NCBI GenBank assembly: GCA_021397835.1
Contig: JAJFZO010000256.1
Coordinates: 1,596,501 to 1,660,500, forward strand
DNA length: 64,000 bases
Direction of reading: 5' to 3'
From: Moringa oleifera
Lineage: Eukaryota; Streptophyta; Magnoliopsida; Brassicales; Moringaceae
Each line of letters opens with the position of its first letter. Position 1 is the stretch's first letter. A program made the position numbers and the translations under genes. Below the pieces are notes generated by a model, which was not told the DNA's origin, did not search any database, and was given only the letters and a program-made list of their open reading frames with translations. This document shows positions 27,041-40,985 of the stretch, in pieces.

Positions 27041-30000
27041 ATGGCATCGTCATCTCGAGCGAGGAGCAGCTCGCCGTTTTCCTACCGTAAGCCGTCGAGT
27101 CCTTACTCCTCAACTTCCTCGACTTCCTCTTACATGAGCAACCGGCTCATACCTCGCTCTTGCTCGACGTCTGCTTCTTCGTACTTCAACTCCGGGGGTG
27201 GTCTCGGTTCCCGATCCATGACTCCGAGTCGCAGCCGCTCCGAATCGATGTACAACAACTCACGGGGCTACAGTGGTCGGTCGCCGGTAGGGTACTCGGC
27301 GGAAGAGCTGATCGGCGAGCCAGTGGAGGCGCCGAGGTCGGGAGGGGATAGTATTTCGGTCACGATTCGGTTTAGGCCGTTGAGGTAATGGTAGATCTGA
27401 GCTTACTGGATCGGATCTAATGAAGAGAAAACTGGATTTAGTTTGACTTAGGGTTTTGTTTTGAGGTAATGTGATTGGATGATTTGATTATTTCTTGAAG
27501 ATGTTTTAAAATTTTGGTTAATATTTGTTTACAGCGAGAGGGAGTACCAGAGAGGGGATGAGATTTCCTGGTACGCGGATGGGGATAAAATTGTGAGGAA
27601 TGAGTATAATCCAGCCACGGCATATGCTTTTGGTATTGTTTTATGGCTTTCGGATATTGAATTCCGTGTCATGCTTTCTCTCTCTCCTTCCTCTTGTAAA
27701 TTTTGCTAAATTCGAAGAATGTGGATGCAAATTTTTTAGGCAGTGTATTGGCATTGAGTTTTGGGTTGAGTATTGTTTTGTTAATGGCAGATAGAGTCTT
27801 TGGACCACAAGCCACCTCGCAGGAGGTGTATGAGGTTGCGGCAAAACCTGTAGTCAAGGCAGCAATGGAAGGTGTAAATGGTACGGAGTGTTACTCTTAC
27901 TACTAATTTTGATTCTATTGCTTTGTAAAGTAAATTGTAGTCACATACGAATAAGTATTGCAACTAACCAGGTTAAATGAGTTTCTCCGCTTAGTACTAT
28001 CTTCAATTTAATAGAACTAATTGAAGACAAGCAGCTTAGTATTTTAATCTCTTTGCTGTTTTTGATAATGCAGGAACTGTTTTTGCTTATGGTGTTACAA
28101 GTAGTGGAAAGACGCACACTATGCATGTAAGTCTGGTTGCTTCTGCAATGTGGCCTTCTTATATCCCCTCTCCCTGCCTTTTAAAAATAAATTCAGTAAT
28201 TTATTTTGGTCTTGCAATCCAGACAATTACAGTGTGCTGACTGTTCTGGCTGGCTAAAACCTGCTGTTAACAACATTGGATTTTGGTGTTGTTTCTGTTT
28301 AATGCAAAGTTGGGCAAGTCTTTGTTATGTTTGATTTAAGTTAGGCATCTAGAGAATGATATCTCAAATGAATAAAATGATTAAAAGAAACTATTATTTA
28401 AAGAGTGCAAGACATATTGCAATTACTCTTGTACTGTACTTCTTCAAATGAAATCTTACCTCCTGCTTTCGTGAGAGTAATGTTGATGATGTCGTACCTC
28501 CTGCTACTAACAAAGGAACTCAGCACATTTATTTATTTTTGATAACATGCTGCTTAGATTGTATATTTTGCTGAAACAGTTTAAGAAGTTTTTGCCATAG
28601 AGTAGTCTAGGAGCTAAAAAAAATTGGTCATACTTTGGTTTGGATTCACATAACATCAGATTTCATGCCCTATAATTGTTGGTGCCAGCTTCTCTAGTTT
28701 TCATCTTTATTTTGATGAGTATCTAGGTTTCCATTATTATCTCCATAAAACCACTCCAGAACTAATTAGCTAAAATGAACTGTTTGAAGCATCTTTGGTT
28801 TATCACTTGAAGGAAGTCCAACATAACCAGCTCCCCATTGTTCAGCAGTTTGTCTATTGTTAGCTAGAGAATTTTTACATGTTCTCCCTCTATTGCAATA
28901 TTATTCCAATAAGATATGCAATGATATGTCCATGTGCATCTGATACTGTTTTAGTGCGTTTAGAAGTTGTTACGGCTAGAGTTTTCATTGCTGAGGTGCT
29001 TTTATGGTGAAGTGTCATATTGCTATCCTTGAGCTTGTTTCTTTATTTTCATGACTATAAGTGTGCCAGTTCCCATCCCATCTTTATCAACCTTTGGTTG
29101 TTCCTATTTATAAATACGAGCTGTCTAAAGTTGTGAATTATACTCTATTCTTCAGTTATTCTTATTGTGACTTGCTTTTTGTAATGATGCACAGGGTGAT
29201 CAAAATTCGCCTGGTATTATACCATTGGCAATAAAAGATGTGTTCAGCATTATCCAAGATGTAAGTATTCCATCTACTTGGCAAGTTTTCTTATCTTACT
29301 GTGTTATACATGCTATCGCTATATGTGCGATCTATCAAATGTTATGCTTTAAAATAATTGCAAAATTTCAGCAAACATCTTGGTGTATTCATGAATTCTC
29401 TTCTTCTGTCATTTGATTGTTTCATGTATGATATAACAGTTTTTTTTTGCTCTACAAATTCTTTTGTTTGAGAATTTAAACTTGTCTGCAGTGTTCTATG
29501 TTGGACGTATCTTATGAATTTCTTCTCAATTCAGCATGGAGCTCATTCTGTGTTCTTTTATTTTGAATGAAGCTGATAAGAATAGGCATGCTTGACTGGT
29601 TAACATTGGCTTACTTTACTGTAATTCAACTTTTTGTTGATAAAAGATTGGATTTCTAACTTCATTCTTGCTTCAGACTCCAGGAAGAGAGTTCCTACTC
29701 CGCGTGTCATATCTTGAAATCTACAATGAGGTCAGTGGCACTTTGCAGCTTAGATTCCAATCTATTACTTGTACAGAGAATAGCATTTTCCTTTTCTAAT
29801 TTAGTATTATTATAAATGCTGCTTTGGTGTGAAGTGATTTTGCTAAGTCTTAACTGTTAACTATATAACCTTTAAGGTTAAAATTTCCTAGCTTTGGTAC
29901 ATATTTCTATTTTCTTCCAAAATTTAAGAATATTAATTCTTAGCCACTGAGAGATAAATTATTTCTGTTTTTGTAAGTCTTCTGTTTGATAGTTTTGATG

Positions 30001-33000
30001 TTGTTTCATTGAAAGTTATCTCATTGCTTTTGCCATATGTGCTTCTGGTATCAGGTGATAAATGATTTGCTTGATCCAACGGGCCAGAATTTGCGTGTTA
30101 GGGAAGATTCTCAGGTTTTTAGCTCTGCTTCCTGCTTTCTCTCACTCAACCTGCCTTGCTTCCTTCTTTCCGCCCCTCTTATTGACTCTGTCACTGACAT
30201 GCTAAAACATTATTCCATATTATTGTGAAAATTGTAGATCAATTTAAAAATGAATTTGGACTACTATCTGTCACTCACACTTGACAGTTTCCAGGAAGAT
30301 TAGAATTGGTGATCCTGTCAAGGAAGATCATTTGGTCACTTCATTGCCATATTAACTCATTTTGATCTTTGTTTCCTTCCCTCAGCTCCTTTAGCTTGTA
30401 AAACTTGTGAGTTTGTTGGTTTCACTTATGCTAGCATCATTATTTCAGGGCACTTATGTTGAGGGCATAAAGGAAGAGGTTGTCTTGTCTCCTGGGCATG
30501 CACTATCTTTCATTGCTGCTGGAGAAGGTAGTTAGAAGAATTACTTCTGCCATATTCTCAATTTTAATCTGTGTTTTTGACTTTCTTTCTCATCCCTTCT
30601 CCCTCAATAGTCGAATGATGAATTAGTGACAATTTTTGATAATTAAGCATTTCTGCAATGTGTCAATGGCAGAACACCGTCATGTTGGTTCAAATAACTT
30701 TAACCTATTCAGTAGCCGAAGTCACACTATATTTACTTTGGTAAGCAATCTTGGTTTTTCTTACTTCTAATTTCCTTTCTCACTGTTAATATTGGGTCTT
30801 ATGCTTCCTTTTATTGTTCGTATTCTTCTATTTTGCCTCTAACTTGTCAATGCATTTGCAGATGATTGAAAGTAGTGACCATGGAGATGAATATGATGGA
30901 GTGATTTTCTCACAGCTTGTATGTTCTCTTTGTTCTTTATTTTCCAATATAAATATTCTTCTTATATATATGCTTATCTTGCTCTTTCTTCTGTCCTTTG
31001 CTTAGAATTTGATTGATTTAGCTGGATCTGAGAGTTCGAAAACTGAAACAACTGGGCTCAGGAGGAAGGAAGGGTCTTACATAAACAAGAGTCTTCTAAC
31101 TCTTGGAACTGTAAGTGCCTTTAGGAGTGTCATTTATCATTTACCGATTAGGTGTCTAATGAACATCACATTCTTTATGTGAAATCCCTCTTTCATTCCC
31201 CTTTACTTAACAATGACCTGGTTGATGACCTCTTCCATGAAAATATGAATTTGGTGGGAGACTGGTGTCAAGGTTTGGTTTGTCTCTGACACACTGTATG
31301 AAATTGCTCGCACTACTTGTTGGATTCCTTTATTGAGAGGAAGTTTCACTTACATTTTTAACATCTTGGCCTCATGCATATGTTTTTTAAGTTTATAATT
31401 GCATTATATGGTTGCAATGTGAAGGTAATAGGAAAACTAAGTGAGGGGAAGGCATCTCATGTTCCGTATCGAGACTCTAAGCTTACACGTCTTCTGCAAT
31501 CTTCACTGAGCGGGCACGGGCATGTTTCGGTGAGTGTGAAATACAAGAAGCCTCACTTATTAATGAATGTTTTGCAAACGAAAAATTCTTAATTGTAATC
31601 GTGCAAAATCATGTATTTTATTCGTGCATTGTGTTCACAAGATGGTAGTTTGCATTTTTAATTTTTTTTTTAAAAAAGAGGCTTACCATGTGTCTTATGG
31701 TACGTTGCTGCAAAGTGTGAATTGAAGTGCAGTTTGCATTTAAACTTTTTCCCTGCATTCTCTGAAGTTGTACGTTTTATAATATATAGTTATTTGTTTT
31801 CTGCTTCATGAACTTAGTTTGTACTGTCACTACTGAATTATTTTTCTTGAACCCACATGCAAAGGAAGCTAATTCAACCTTTTTGTCTCCAATGCTTGTA
31901 GCTTATATGTACAGTTACTCCTGCATCTAGCAATATGGAGGAAACTCATAATACATTGAAGTTTGCAAGTAGGGCAAAGCGAGTGGAAATCTATGCTTCA
32001 CGCAATAAGGTGCTATATAAGCTCAGTTTATCAAATGATGCCCTAGTTGCAATGCATAATAAACTCAGCCTTATTCTGCTCTTGGAAAACCTGTTTGTTC
32101 CAGATTATTGATGAAAAATCATTGATCAAGAAATATCAAAGAGAAATCTCAAGCCTCAAAGAAGAACTTGATCACTTAAAGAGAGGGATGCTTGTTGGTG
32201 TCAGCCATGAGGAGATAATGAGCTTAAGGCAACAGGTTTTCCCCTCCTAACTAACTCCCACCATGGGGTTCATAATCATATCTTTTCAATGTCGTATTCT
32301 ATACTTCTGTGCAATTTGCATTCTCAATCAGTGTTTTTTATATAATAGTTGGAAGAGGGTCAAGTGAAAATGCAATCAAGATTGGAGGAAGAAGAGGAAG
32401 CCAAAGTAGCCCTGATGAGTAGAATCCAGAGACTCACCAAGCTTATACTTGTATCCACAAAGAATTCAATTCCTGGATGCTTAGGTGATTTGCCAACTCA
32501 TCAACGGAGTCATTCTGTTGGTGAAGAAGATGTAAGTTATTTTCAATTGTCATGTAAGCAAATGTACAAGTTGTGCGCAAGTTTTGTTTGTTATCTGACT
32601 TCAGTATGGTGAAGAATTTTTTGTGTATCTGGAGTAGTAAGTTTCTATTCCTATAGGAATCTTAATATGAACTAAATTTAAGCTAAGTATTTGACAAAGG
32701 TCAAGCTGGATAATGTTTGTGTTTTCTCTGGCCTTTTCTCTCTCTCTCTTTTTTTTTTTTTTGTTAACTTTCATGGTTATATCGTCACCAGAATATCCGT
32801 CTGCTGTCCTCTTCTAAGATGAGTTTGTATTGTTTTCTCCCTAGAGTTTTAGGAGATCTTTATTCTTGTTCCTTCGAACACAAACATGACAAGTTTTATG
32901 TGTTTTCTTTGTGCAGAAGTTGGACATATTGAGAGAGGGTGCTCTCCTTTTAGATGGTGAAAATCAGGACTCTCAATCTCCTTCCTTGGCTCTTCCATCA

Positions 33001-36000
33001 GATCCTTCATTCGATTTTAAGCACAGAAGATCCTCGAGCAAGTGGAATGAAGAACTCTCACCAGCTACCAGTACGGTTACAGACTCAACTCAAGTGGGTG
33101 ACCTTATCTCTGGTTCAAAGCTGGCAGCAGTATGGTTTTTTCTTTTTTTCTTTTTCACTTCTTATATTCTTGTGTTTAGTGCCATAAGCATCATCTAAGT
33201 TTATATACATAGCTGTAACTTGTTAGCTAAATAGCTTGCATAACATTTCCCTTCAGTTTATCCTCTTCAAGAAGCTGACAAGAATATAATTTAATACAAG
33301 AATGACCTAGCAGGGCCACAGTTAGTCCTCCACCTGAGAACCTACTATGTCATTTAATATAGCTTTTTATTGTCTTTTAGTGCTGAAAATTTTGTAAAGT
33401 TTTTTGTAGCTTAGCCTAATGTTATTCATGCCTATTTAGCGGAAGTTCCCTAAGATTTTTCTTTTCTCGGTTTGATTGACATTTCAATTTTATTATGTCT
33501 GCTTTGCAAGTATCTCTATGATGTGCACATCCTCATGAAGCCACTCTGGATTTGAATGAGGGTGACATTTTAATTTCCTTGATCAGGGGCTGATGTTGCG
33601 AATATTCTTTTGGCAGTTTATATTGAAGTTTGAGGGCCTAAAGTTTCAATTCTCTCTCTCTCTCTCTCTCTCTCGCGACACACACATATTATGCATGTAT
33701 GAACATACATTACAACTCTATTTAGGGGTTCTCTTCTGTGAAAGTTCATATTAGGTTGGATTACCCTTGTGTGCTTCTTTTGCCTTCAGTTATTGCACCA
33801 TGAAACCTCATATATCTTTCTATTTCTTGTGTATTGAGAATTTACATTTACCTGGCTTCTTTCACAGAATTGCAATTGATTGTCTCACTCACATTGTGTT
33901 GGTAATTGAGAGTTGTCTTTGTGCATAACTGACTACAGATGGGTTGCAGTTTCGGTTGATTATTGGTGCATATAGAAGTGATTGTTTCATTTGTGATTGT
34001 AGGGTGGGATGACGTCGGATCAGATGGATCTTCTTGTTGAGCAAGTTAAGGTTCTTGCTGGAGAGATTGCATTCGGCACCAGCACCCTTAAGCGCCTGGT
34101 GGAGCAGTCTGTAAATGACCCTGAGAACTCAAAAACCCAAGTAAACCTTTTCATCTTTTTTAACTTATACATGATCATGTTGCTGCATTTTCTCTCTTTC
34201 TTTCTTCCCTTACATCTTTTAAACAAAGACCTTTTCAATGGTAAAGATAAATGTTAAAGTCATTCGTAATCTTTGTCTTTCTCCAGTTTGGTCATACTGT
34301 TCTACTATGATGGTGTCCAGGCTATGGGTTGATCATAATTTATTGAACTTTTACCACTAATGCAAACCTAATCTTTTCTTTTTTGATCGGTGCATGTTAT
34401 CCTATTTAAGACAACTTTCCTGGTTCTCTTTACTTCTTGATTACTTGTGAAAACTGTCTGTTTTACTTTTTGCATATTTGAATGGTATTGTCTGTAAAGT
34501 TTGCAAGTTTGTTCAATTTGAGTGGAAATTCAATTTATTTAAGACCCACTGCATTCCATTTCTGTTTCTGCCAACTCAAATGCTGCACTTGTATTGTTTT
34601 AAGCAGCTACAAGTACTTTAATTTTCCCAGGCCCAGATTATTTATGTGGATGCTTTATCAAATACAGATACAGAACTTGGAACGAGAGATTCAAGAAAAG
34701 AGGAGGCAAATGAGGGCTTTGGAGCAACGTATAATTGAGAGTGGTGAGGCTTCAATTGCTAATGCATCATTGGTTGATATGCAGCAGGTATTATTCCCTC
34801 CTTGTCCCCATTGACTAATTTTATCTTATTATATGTGTGGTAAGTGCTAGGTCTTTTCTTTCTTATTGTCAGCTGGTGCTTGGCTCAGTTTATTTCTATT
34901 TGTTTTGTAACAGACAGTCATGAGACTGATGAGCCAATGTAATGAAAAGAGTTTTGAGCTGGAGGTGAGTTCTAAGTGTATCAGTTTAATATTAGTTTTT
35001 TGAAGGACAGTGGACTGGTGTCACAGAACAAGATCTTCTAGAAACTTTGCTAAAACTTGTTGGAAATAATAATTGTGCAAATCACTTTTTCTGATTATGA
35101 TTGGCTTAACTTACTGCTCTTAAGAGAAACTTTCCTGTTCTTCATTTGTTTAAATTCCTTTCACTCTATGACGCAGATAAAATCAGCAGACAATCGTATC
35201 CTCCAGGAACAATTGCAGAATAAGGTGGGACCCTATTTTCTCCATCTTTGCTTTTAATACATGATTTGGTTTCTTTTCTCCAATAAGTTCAACAAAAGAT
35301 GATTGTCTTTTTGGTTGAGGATCTCTGGCCAATTTGTCATCTCTAAGTGCTGCCTTTCTTTAGTTTTTTCCGTCCTTTGATTGTTCTTATGTATGCCAGG
35401 GCTATTACTCATGTATATGGTGACTGTTTTCAGTGCGCAGAGAACAATGAATTGCAAGGGAAGGTGAATCATCTAGAGCAGCAGCTTGCTTCATTCTCTA
35501 GTGAGAAACCATCACCATCTACTGAACTGGGTGTCTCCGAAGAATATGCTGATGAGTTGAGAAAGAAAGTTCAGTCTCAGGTGATTTCTTATTTGTTATG
35601 GTTTTAAGCAGCCTCAAAAAGAAATTGCTAAAAGAAGTCTGAGTTGTCATGAAATATGTTTCAATGATTGGCTTGTGCAATGCCTCACTTAAAATTTTTG
35701 GAAAGATTTATCTGAGCCTCTTCTGTACTTTGCTTAATACTTTCATTTCTTCTAATATACTTATCTTTGTTGTTTGATTTAGAACTCAGTTCAACTTGTA
35801 ATTCATGTAATAAGTTGTTGCTTAAGGCTGTTTCACATTGTCAGAATTTGAATTTTACTTTTCCCTCTTTAAAAGTCCTTAATGATACATGTCAACATCA
35901 ACGCTTAGTTTTTATATAGTCAAGTTCAGAAGTTACTCTTGCATTTTTATGAAAAGTCTTGAGAATCTACACGTCACCAGAGGCAGTAAATGGGCTTTAG

Positions 36001-37777
36001 CAACTGTTTCCTTCTATTCTATCCTGTATCATTACATGTATGCATTTTTTTGAGCCTAACAGTGTGCATTTTATTAGTACATCATGACAAACACAATATT
36101 ATATCAATCTAGCTTTACTGTTTGTTCCATGATTCAACTTTTCAACTTACCTGTTGTTTTTGTTAATTTTCCAGGAGATTGAGAATGAAAAACTAAAGCT
36201 AGAGCATGTTCAGCTTTCAGAGGAGAACAGTGGGTTACGTGTGCAAAATCAAAAACTGGCTGAAGAAGCTTCTTACGCAAAGGAACTGGCCTCTGCTGCT
36301 GCTGTTGAGCTGAAGAACTTGGCTGGTGAGGTGACCAAGCTCTCATTACAGAATGCAAAACTAGAAAAAGAGTTGTTGGCTGCTAGAGAGATGGCACATT
36401 CTCGAAATGCCAGCATACAAAATGTTAACGGTGTAAATCGCAAGTATAGTGATGGTATAAGACCTGGGAGAAAGGGACGACTCTCTGGCCGATCTAATGA
36501 AATTTCTGGAGTGGTCTGTGATGACTTTGATTCATGGAGTCTTGATCTAGAAGATTTGAAGATGGAATTGCAGGCAAGAAAACAGCGTGAGGCAGCTTTG
36601 GAGGCTGCATTAGCTGAAAAAGATTTCGTAGAAGATGAGTACAGGAAAAGGGTTGAAGAAGCCAAGAAAAGGGAGGAAGCTCTGGAAAATGATTTAGCAA
36701 ACATGTGGGTGCTTGTTGCTAAGTTAAAGAAAGAGGGAGGTGCTATCCCTGAGTTGAACACTGATGAGAGGAATGCTGATGGGATGGATCACATTAGTGA
36801 ACCAAAAGCAAGTGAAATTGATAGTAATACAGCCCTGAAAGAGAGACAAGTGTTGGATGTTTCAAAACCTGCTCATGAAATGCCTAAGGAGGAACCTCTG
36901 GTTGCTCGCCTGAAGGTGATATTATAACTTTGCATGTGTCTCCTTCTAAATGTGTCTTCAGCTTTCTTCCTTCTTTCTCTAGATTTGAATTTAAGGAGCC
37001 CTTAAAAAATAAAGAAGAAGGTTATCTTGTGTTTATATCTGTTTAAATTAATAGATTTTGGAGACTAGAATGAAATGTGCTCTGTTGAACAGAGTTTTGA
37101 GGACCAGAAAAAGAGGGGAAAAGTGTCAGTTATTTCTTTATGTTACTGTTTAATTTAACCGACATTATGTGCCAATTTGTTTTATTTGAGGTTTTAGGAC
37201 TTGGATTTAACAGCTTTTATTTGTTTTTTTTTTTTTTTGGGTGATAAACCATTCTTCCTGTGCAAATATATTTTATTCCCAATCTTTTCCATGTTCAATA
37301 TTCCTCTCTACTGATAAGGCTGACTTTTCCTATCTTGTGTGCCCCTTGAACATTTAGTCTGGTAATGATTTTCTGAAAGGTGATAATTCTGTAACTGTTA
37401 TCTCTTCTAAGTTCTGAAAACTTATGTTTTTGAAGCGATCCCTGTAACTTATACTAGTTAATGTTTTCAGGCACGAATGCAAGAGATGAAGGAGAAAGAG
37501 CTCAAATCTTTTGGAAATGGCGATGCCAATTCACATATGTGTAAAGTCTGTTTTGAGTCACCAACTGCTGCAATTCTTCTCCCTTGTCGGCATTTTTGTT
37601 GTAAGGAATTTTGGACTTTAATGCATCCGAACTTTCCCACCATTTTGACCATCACCTAACCATAAACGTTTCTGTTATACTTTTTCTGCAGTGTGTAAAT
37701 CCTGTTCCCTTGCTTGTTCTGAGTGTCCAATTTGTCGCACAAAGATTACTGATAGGCTTTTTGCATTCCCTTCTTGA
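27041..37777 (+). CDS. KIN7D: Kinesin-7 motor protein with C-terminal RING finger (KIN-7D/MKRP type)
   Basis: Microtubule motor homologous to Arabidopsis KIN-7D/MKRP2 (At4g39050) and KIN-7M (At2g21380). 24 exons start at 27041, 27535, 27791, 28074, 29195, 29677, 30055, 30449, 30673, 30862, 31006, 31425, 31902, 32104, 32349, 32917, 34003, 34668, 34914, 35177, 35434, 36175, 37471 and 37692; together 1,091 codons with consistent phases. Residues 1-100 are Ser/Arg-rich, as in organelle-targeted members. The motor starts near 105 (SVTIRFRP) and has P-loop GVTSSGKT (184-191), switch I SSRSH (295-299) and switch II DLAGSE (327-332). A long coiled-coil region follows. Cysteines from residue 1044 ([18 protein letters not shown]) form a C3HC4 RING near the end (LFAFPS). 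The RING suggests a ubiquitin-ligase activity, not shown here. The true start is ATG 27041; a GTG 12 bases upstream is not a start. Mitochondrial versus plastid or cytosolic location is uncertain. Confidence 0.94.
33651..33674 (+). repeat. (TC)12 microsatellite in a kinesin intron
   Basis: Perfect dinucleotide run in the intron between exons 32917-33129 and 34003-34140, followed by a short CACACA tract. Confidence 0.95.
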
Positions 37778-39610
37778 AGCTGCCATTGATGCCCACCAAA
37801 TCAAGGTATATACAGAAATAGACACATGAAAGACATTTCATCTAGACATTTATGTTTTAACTAACTGTATAACAAAATATACTACATAGACACAAGGATC
37901 CAAATTTTTTCTTATTGCAGTTTGTCACAATGAAATGGGAGATGCTCTATATTTCACCTTTTATGGGAGACTCTATCAAGTTGTTATTTTGAAATACTTT
38001 GGCCTAATTCCTAAGTCTTCCTAACGTGTTATCTGTTTCACCTTTTCTCTGTTTGCAGGGTTCGTCATCTTTCACCTGTTTGCTATTTTCCATGCAACAG
38101 CAGGTGTGATTCTTTGATTAGATTGCTTGTATGTAAAACTGTCTGAAAAGGTATACCAAGAGTTTGTTCCTGCACCTCTCCTCTGAGGACTGTAAAATAA
38201 GATGGAATTAAAGGATAAAACAACCTTGAAATGGAAGGAAACATTCAAAAGTTTATGATTACCAGATCTTGGTTTGTTTTTGAGCACACAGCAGAATGTT
38301 GTTGTGATCTGTTCTCAAAACATCTCTTAATGTATAGAAACACCTTACTCTTCCATACGAAAGTATATTTTTCCATGTAGATCTACATAATGCTGATTCC
38401 TTGATTTTTGTTCCTCCTTTGTTCTGTATTCTTCTTGTCTGCGAGAATCATGGATGATTATTCTACTCCCAGCTTTTCATAGCATCGGTTACATACTTAT
38501 ATTCCACATAAGATGAGAAATTCTCCAGTTTCTATTTCATATTATATCATCTTGTATTGTCAGTGCTAATAGGAACTTTTGCTGGTATCTCGTTCAAATT
38601 TTATTGCTGTCTATTTTATCTTCCTGCGTTGTCAGTGATAATAGGAACTTTTGTTGGAAAGTCAATAATAGAAAAGGACAGGTAATGATGAAATGAAAAC
38701 AATAGTCTTTAAAGTCTATTGAAAGGCTTTCTAGTAACGTAAACTGATGTTACCCAGATGTTCAGAGATTCATACTCATTTCAATACTTGTGGGCAAATT
38801 CACTGTATACAGGAGAGCAGATTCTTCACTAATTGATTACTATTATTCCTGAAAGTCCTCGCCATCCGGACAATTGCAGGAAAAAAGGAAACACCTTATA
38901 TGAAAATCTTAATTAAATAGTTGTGATATATGTACATATTGATTGGTAGGCACCCTTGAATTGATAGATTACCCAATTGTGATAGTGTCATCTAACGTGT
39001 ACCAGACTACAAGAAAGACCGCCTTGAATTTGGTTCCCCTTGTCATCCTAATAATTAAGTTCGATTACATGTTCAAAAGGTGATAAGGTGGACTGTCTTG
39101 CAAAATTGCCATGTACTTTGGCTAATTAAATGATATATTAAAGGAGGAAATTGCAATTAATTATTTGTCAGTGGATGGTTTTGTGCAATTTGAATTGCCG
39201 GATTAATGATTTCTTCATTTTGCAGAAAATTGAAATTAATACATTGTAGAAAGTGCAGATAAAAAGTTTCATCTACAAGCCATGAACAAATTGAAGAAAC
39301 TTTTTCTAATTTCTAATTGGGATTTTCTTGAGGGCTAATCTCAGGGACTCCAAAAACAAAGTCAGTTTCCTCCAAGCTGTAAAAGAGGTCAGTTTGGAGA
39401 GGGAAAAGAGGAAGTTTGCGGGGATTAAGGACAGGATTTGAGCCACCCAGATTGGGATGAAAAAGATATCATATTGCTTTCAAGATCTTTATGAACATAC
39501 CAACTGAATGATCTCATAAGTCAGCATCAGGGATCCCCGTGGAGAATATATCTGTCTTGATGACCCAGAATAATAAGACATCATGTTCATCAAGAAAAAG
39601 GCGTTTCTCT
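37778..39610. other. Convergent intergenic region (kinesin 3' side, BBX 3' side)
   Basis: Holds the 3' UTR of the kinesin gene, probably to about 38.3 kb, and that of the minus-strand B-box gene. No other gene is seen. A BBX C-terminal exon could be hidden at 39.4-39.6 kb, but I could not find a convincing one. Confidence 0.45.
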
Positions 39611-40504
39611 CTACATGTATGGTGGACCGCAACCCTTACAGAAACAATCGGGATTCGACGAAGGATCAAGCAAATCTTCCACGCGCCAGCCGGGCAATGT
39701 TTGCATTAAGTACTCTGATATGCTGCTTGTTGAAACCGAGCCGGCATCGCTCGTGTGATTATCACAAACTGGGTAAGTTGTTGATGGGAATGGTTTCTCG
39801 GTTGAAGGAGAACTGAAGATTTCGTTAGAAACTGAGCTGTATCTTATTGTTGAGAATTGGGAGGTTTTAGTCTCGTTTTCTATTGTTGCTCCTGAACCAG
39901 TAGATGATGATGAAGTTGGGTACGAAGAAGAAGTGGAGAGCTTAACACCTGTGAGAAGGAACCTGCTGTGTTTCCGGGTATGCTCATTGGCTTGATGAAT
40001 TGGAAGATCACATTCTCTGCAAAGAATTGCTTTGTCTTCATGGCAGAAAAGCACGGCGCGCCTCTCCTGTTTGAAGAAATTACCAAGAGAATTACTATTT
40101 GATTAATTATCATGACTCATCTACAGGATTCCATTCTAATCTTTCTTAGTTTACTGCTGCGAGTTAGATCCAACTGATTCTATGAATTCTCTATGAATCG
40201 AAGAGGTGGAGAGCTTAAGCAAGAATCAACAATTCTTTGAATTCTCTATGAATCGAAGAGGTACAGAGTTAAACAAGAATGAATCATAAATTCATATGGG
40301 AAACTGAAGAAAGTATACCTGGCAAATATCACAAAGAGGTGATTCCTTAAAGCTGGGGCTGACAAGAGAGAATCTCTTGTGCTGCCTTGCTAGCTTGTTT
40401 GCATGGTGGACCCGACGATCACAGCCATCACAGAGAGCAGCTTCATCGGCAGAGCAGAACACAGAGGCCTCCTGTTTGTCACAGACATCACACCAAATCT
40501 TCAT
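39611..40504 (-). CDS. BBX20: Double B-box zinc-finger protein, BBX20-like
   Basis: Nuclear B-box transcription regulator; the best match in memory is Arabidopsis BBX20/BZS1 (At4g39070), a light and brassinosteroid signalling component that works with HY5. Two exons, read downward: 40504-40319 and 40066-39611 (stop TAG), 213 residues. B-box 1 uses C5, C8, C17, C25, C28 and H34/H42; B-box 2 runs from C58 (CDIC) through FCHEDKAILCRECDLPIHQAN to about residue 100. The intron falls inside B-box 2 after CDICQ, as in the family. RFLLTGVKLS and, near the C terminus, SEYLMQTLPGWRVEDLLD are strong group markers. ATG 40504 (MKIWCDVCDK) is the family start; an in-frame ATG at 40528 is unlikely. The tail after VEDLLD (DCFCKGCGPPYM) does not look conserved and a GT donor-like site lies in it, so the C terminus may be spliced differently. 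Confidence 0.88.
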
Positions 40505-40935
40505 TCTTCTTTTTTCTGCAACCAGCAACCGCTGCTTCTATGGGACCTTGTTGGCAAGTAAGTATAAATATATTGACTGATATTAAGAGATTGTTTTTGG
40601 GTTTGACTGGATATGAGAAACAGACAAAGGCGTTATGGGCAATAGAGGTTACAGATAACGAGCTAAGTATAAGGGGTCTTAACTGTGAGTGACTTAGAGA
40701 AAGCTCTGGATGGATGCCTTGAGCTCTCTCTCTCTTTCTACTTTATAGAGTCTCTTTCTTGAGTAAAGAGGGAAGGAGCAAGTTGTCTTCCTTGGGGAAT
40801 TATATATTTATTCTTTTTGCCAAAGCTTTCACTCTCATTCTGAACGTGTCTGATGTTTGGGCATGGCTTGCATTTATCTGCCTATTGATTCATTTTCACA
40901 ACTCTCTCTTTAAATTATTTAACATATAAACATAG

Positions 40936-40938
<3 letters not shown>

Positions 40939-40980
<42 letters not shown>
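40939..40980 (+). repeat. (AG)21 microsatellite upstream of the BBX20-like gene
   Basis: Perfect 42-base run about 435 bases upstream of the B-box ATG. A second short CT run lies at about 40724-40734. GA-rich tracts of this sort are frequent in plant promoters. Confidence 0.95.

Positions 40981-40985
<5 letters not shown>

Noticed and set aside
36273..36761. 162-codon open frame on the minus strand
   Set aside because: It lies opposite the coiled-coil exon of the kinesin gene; its Ser/Phe-rich sequence is the shadow of Glu/Lys codons.
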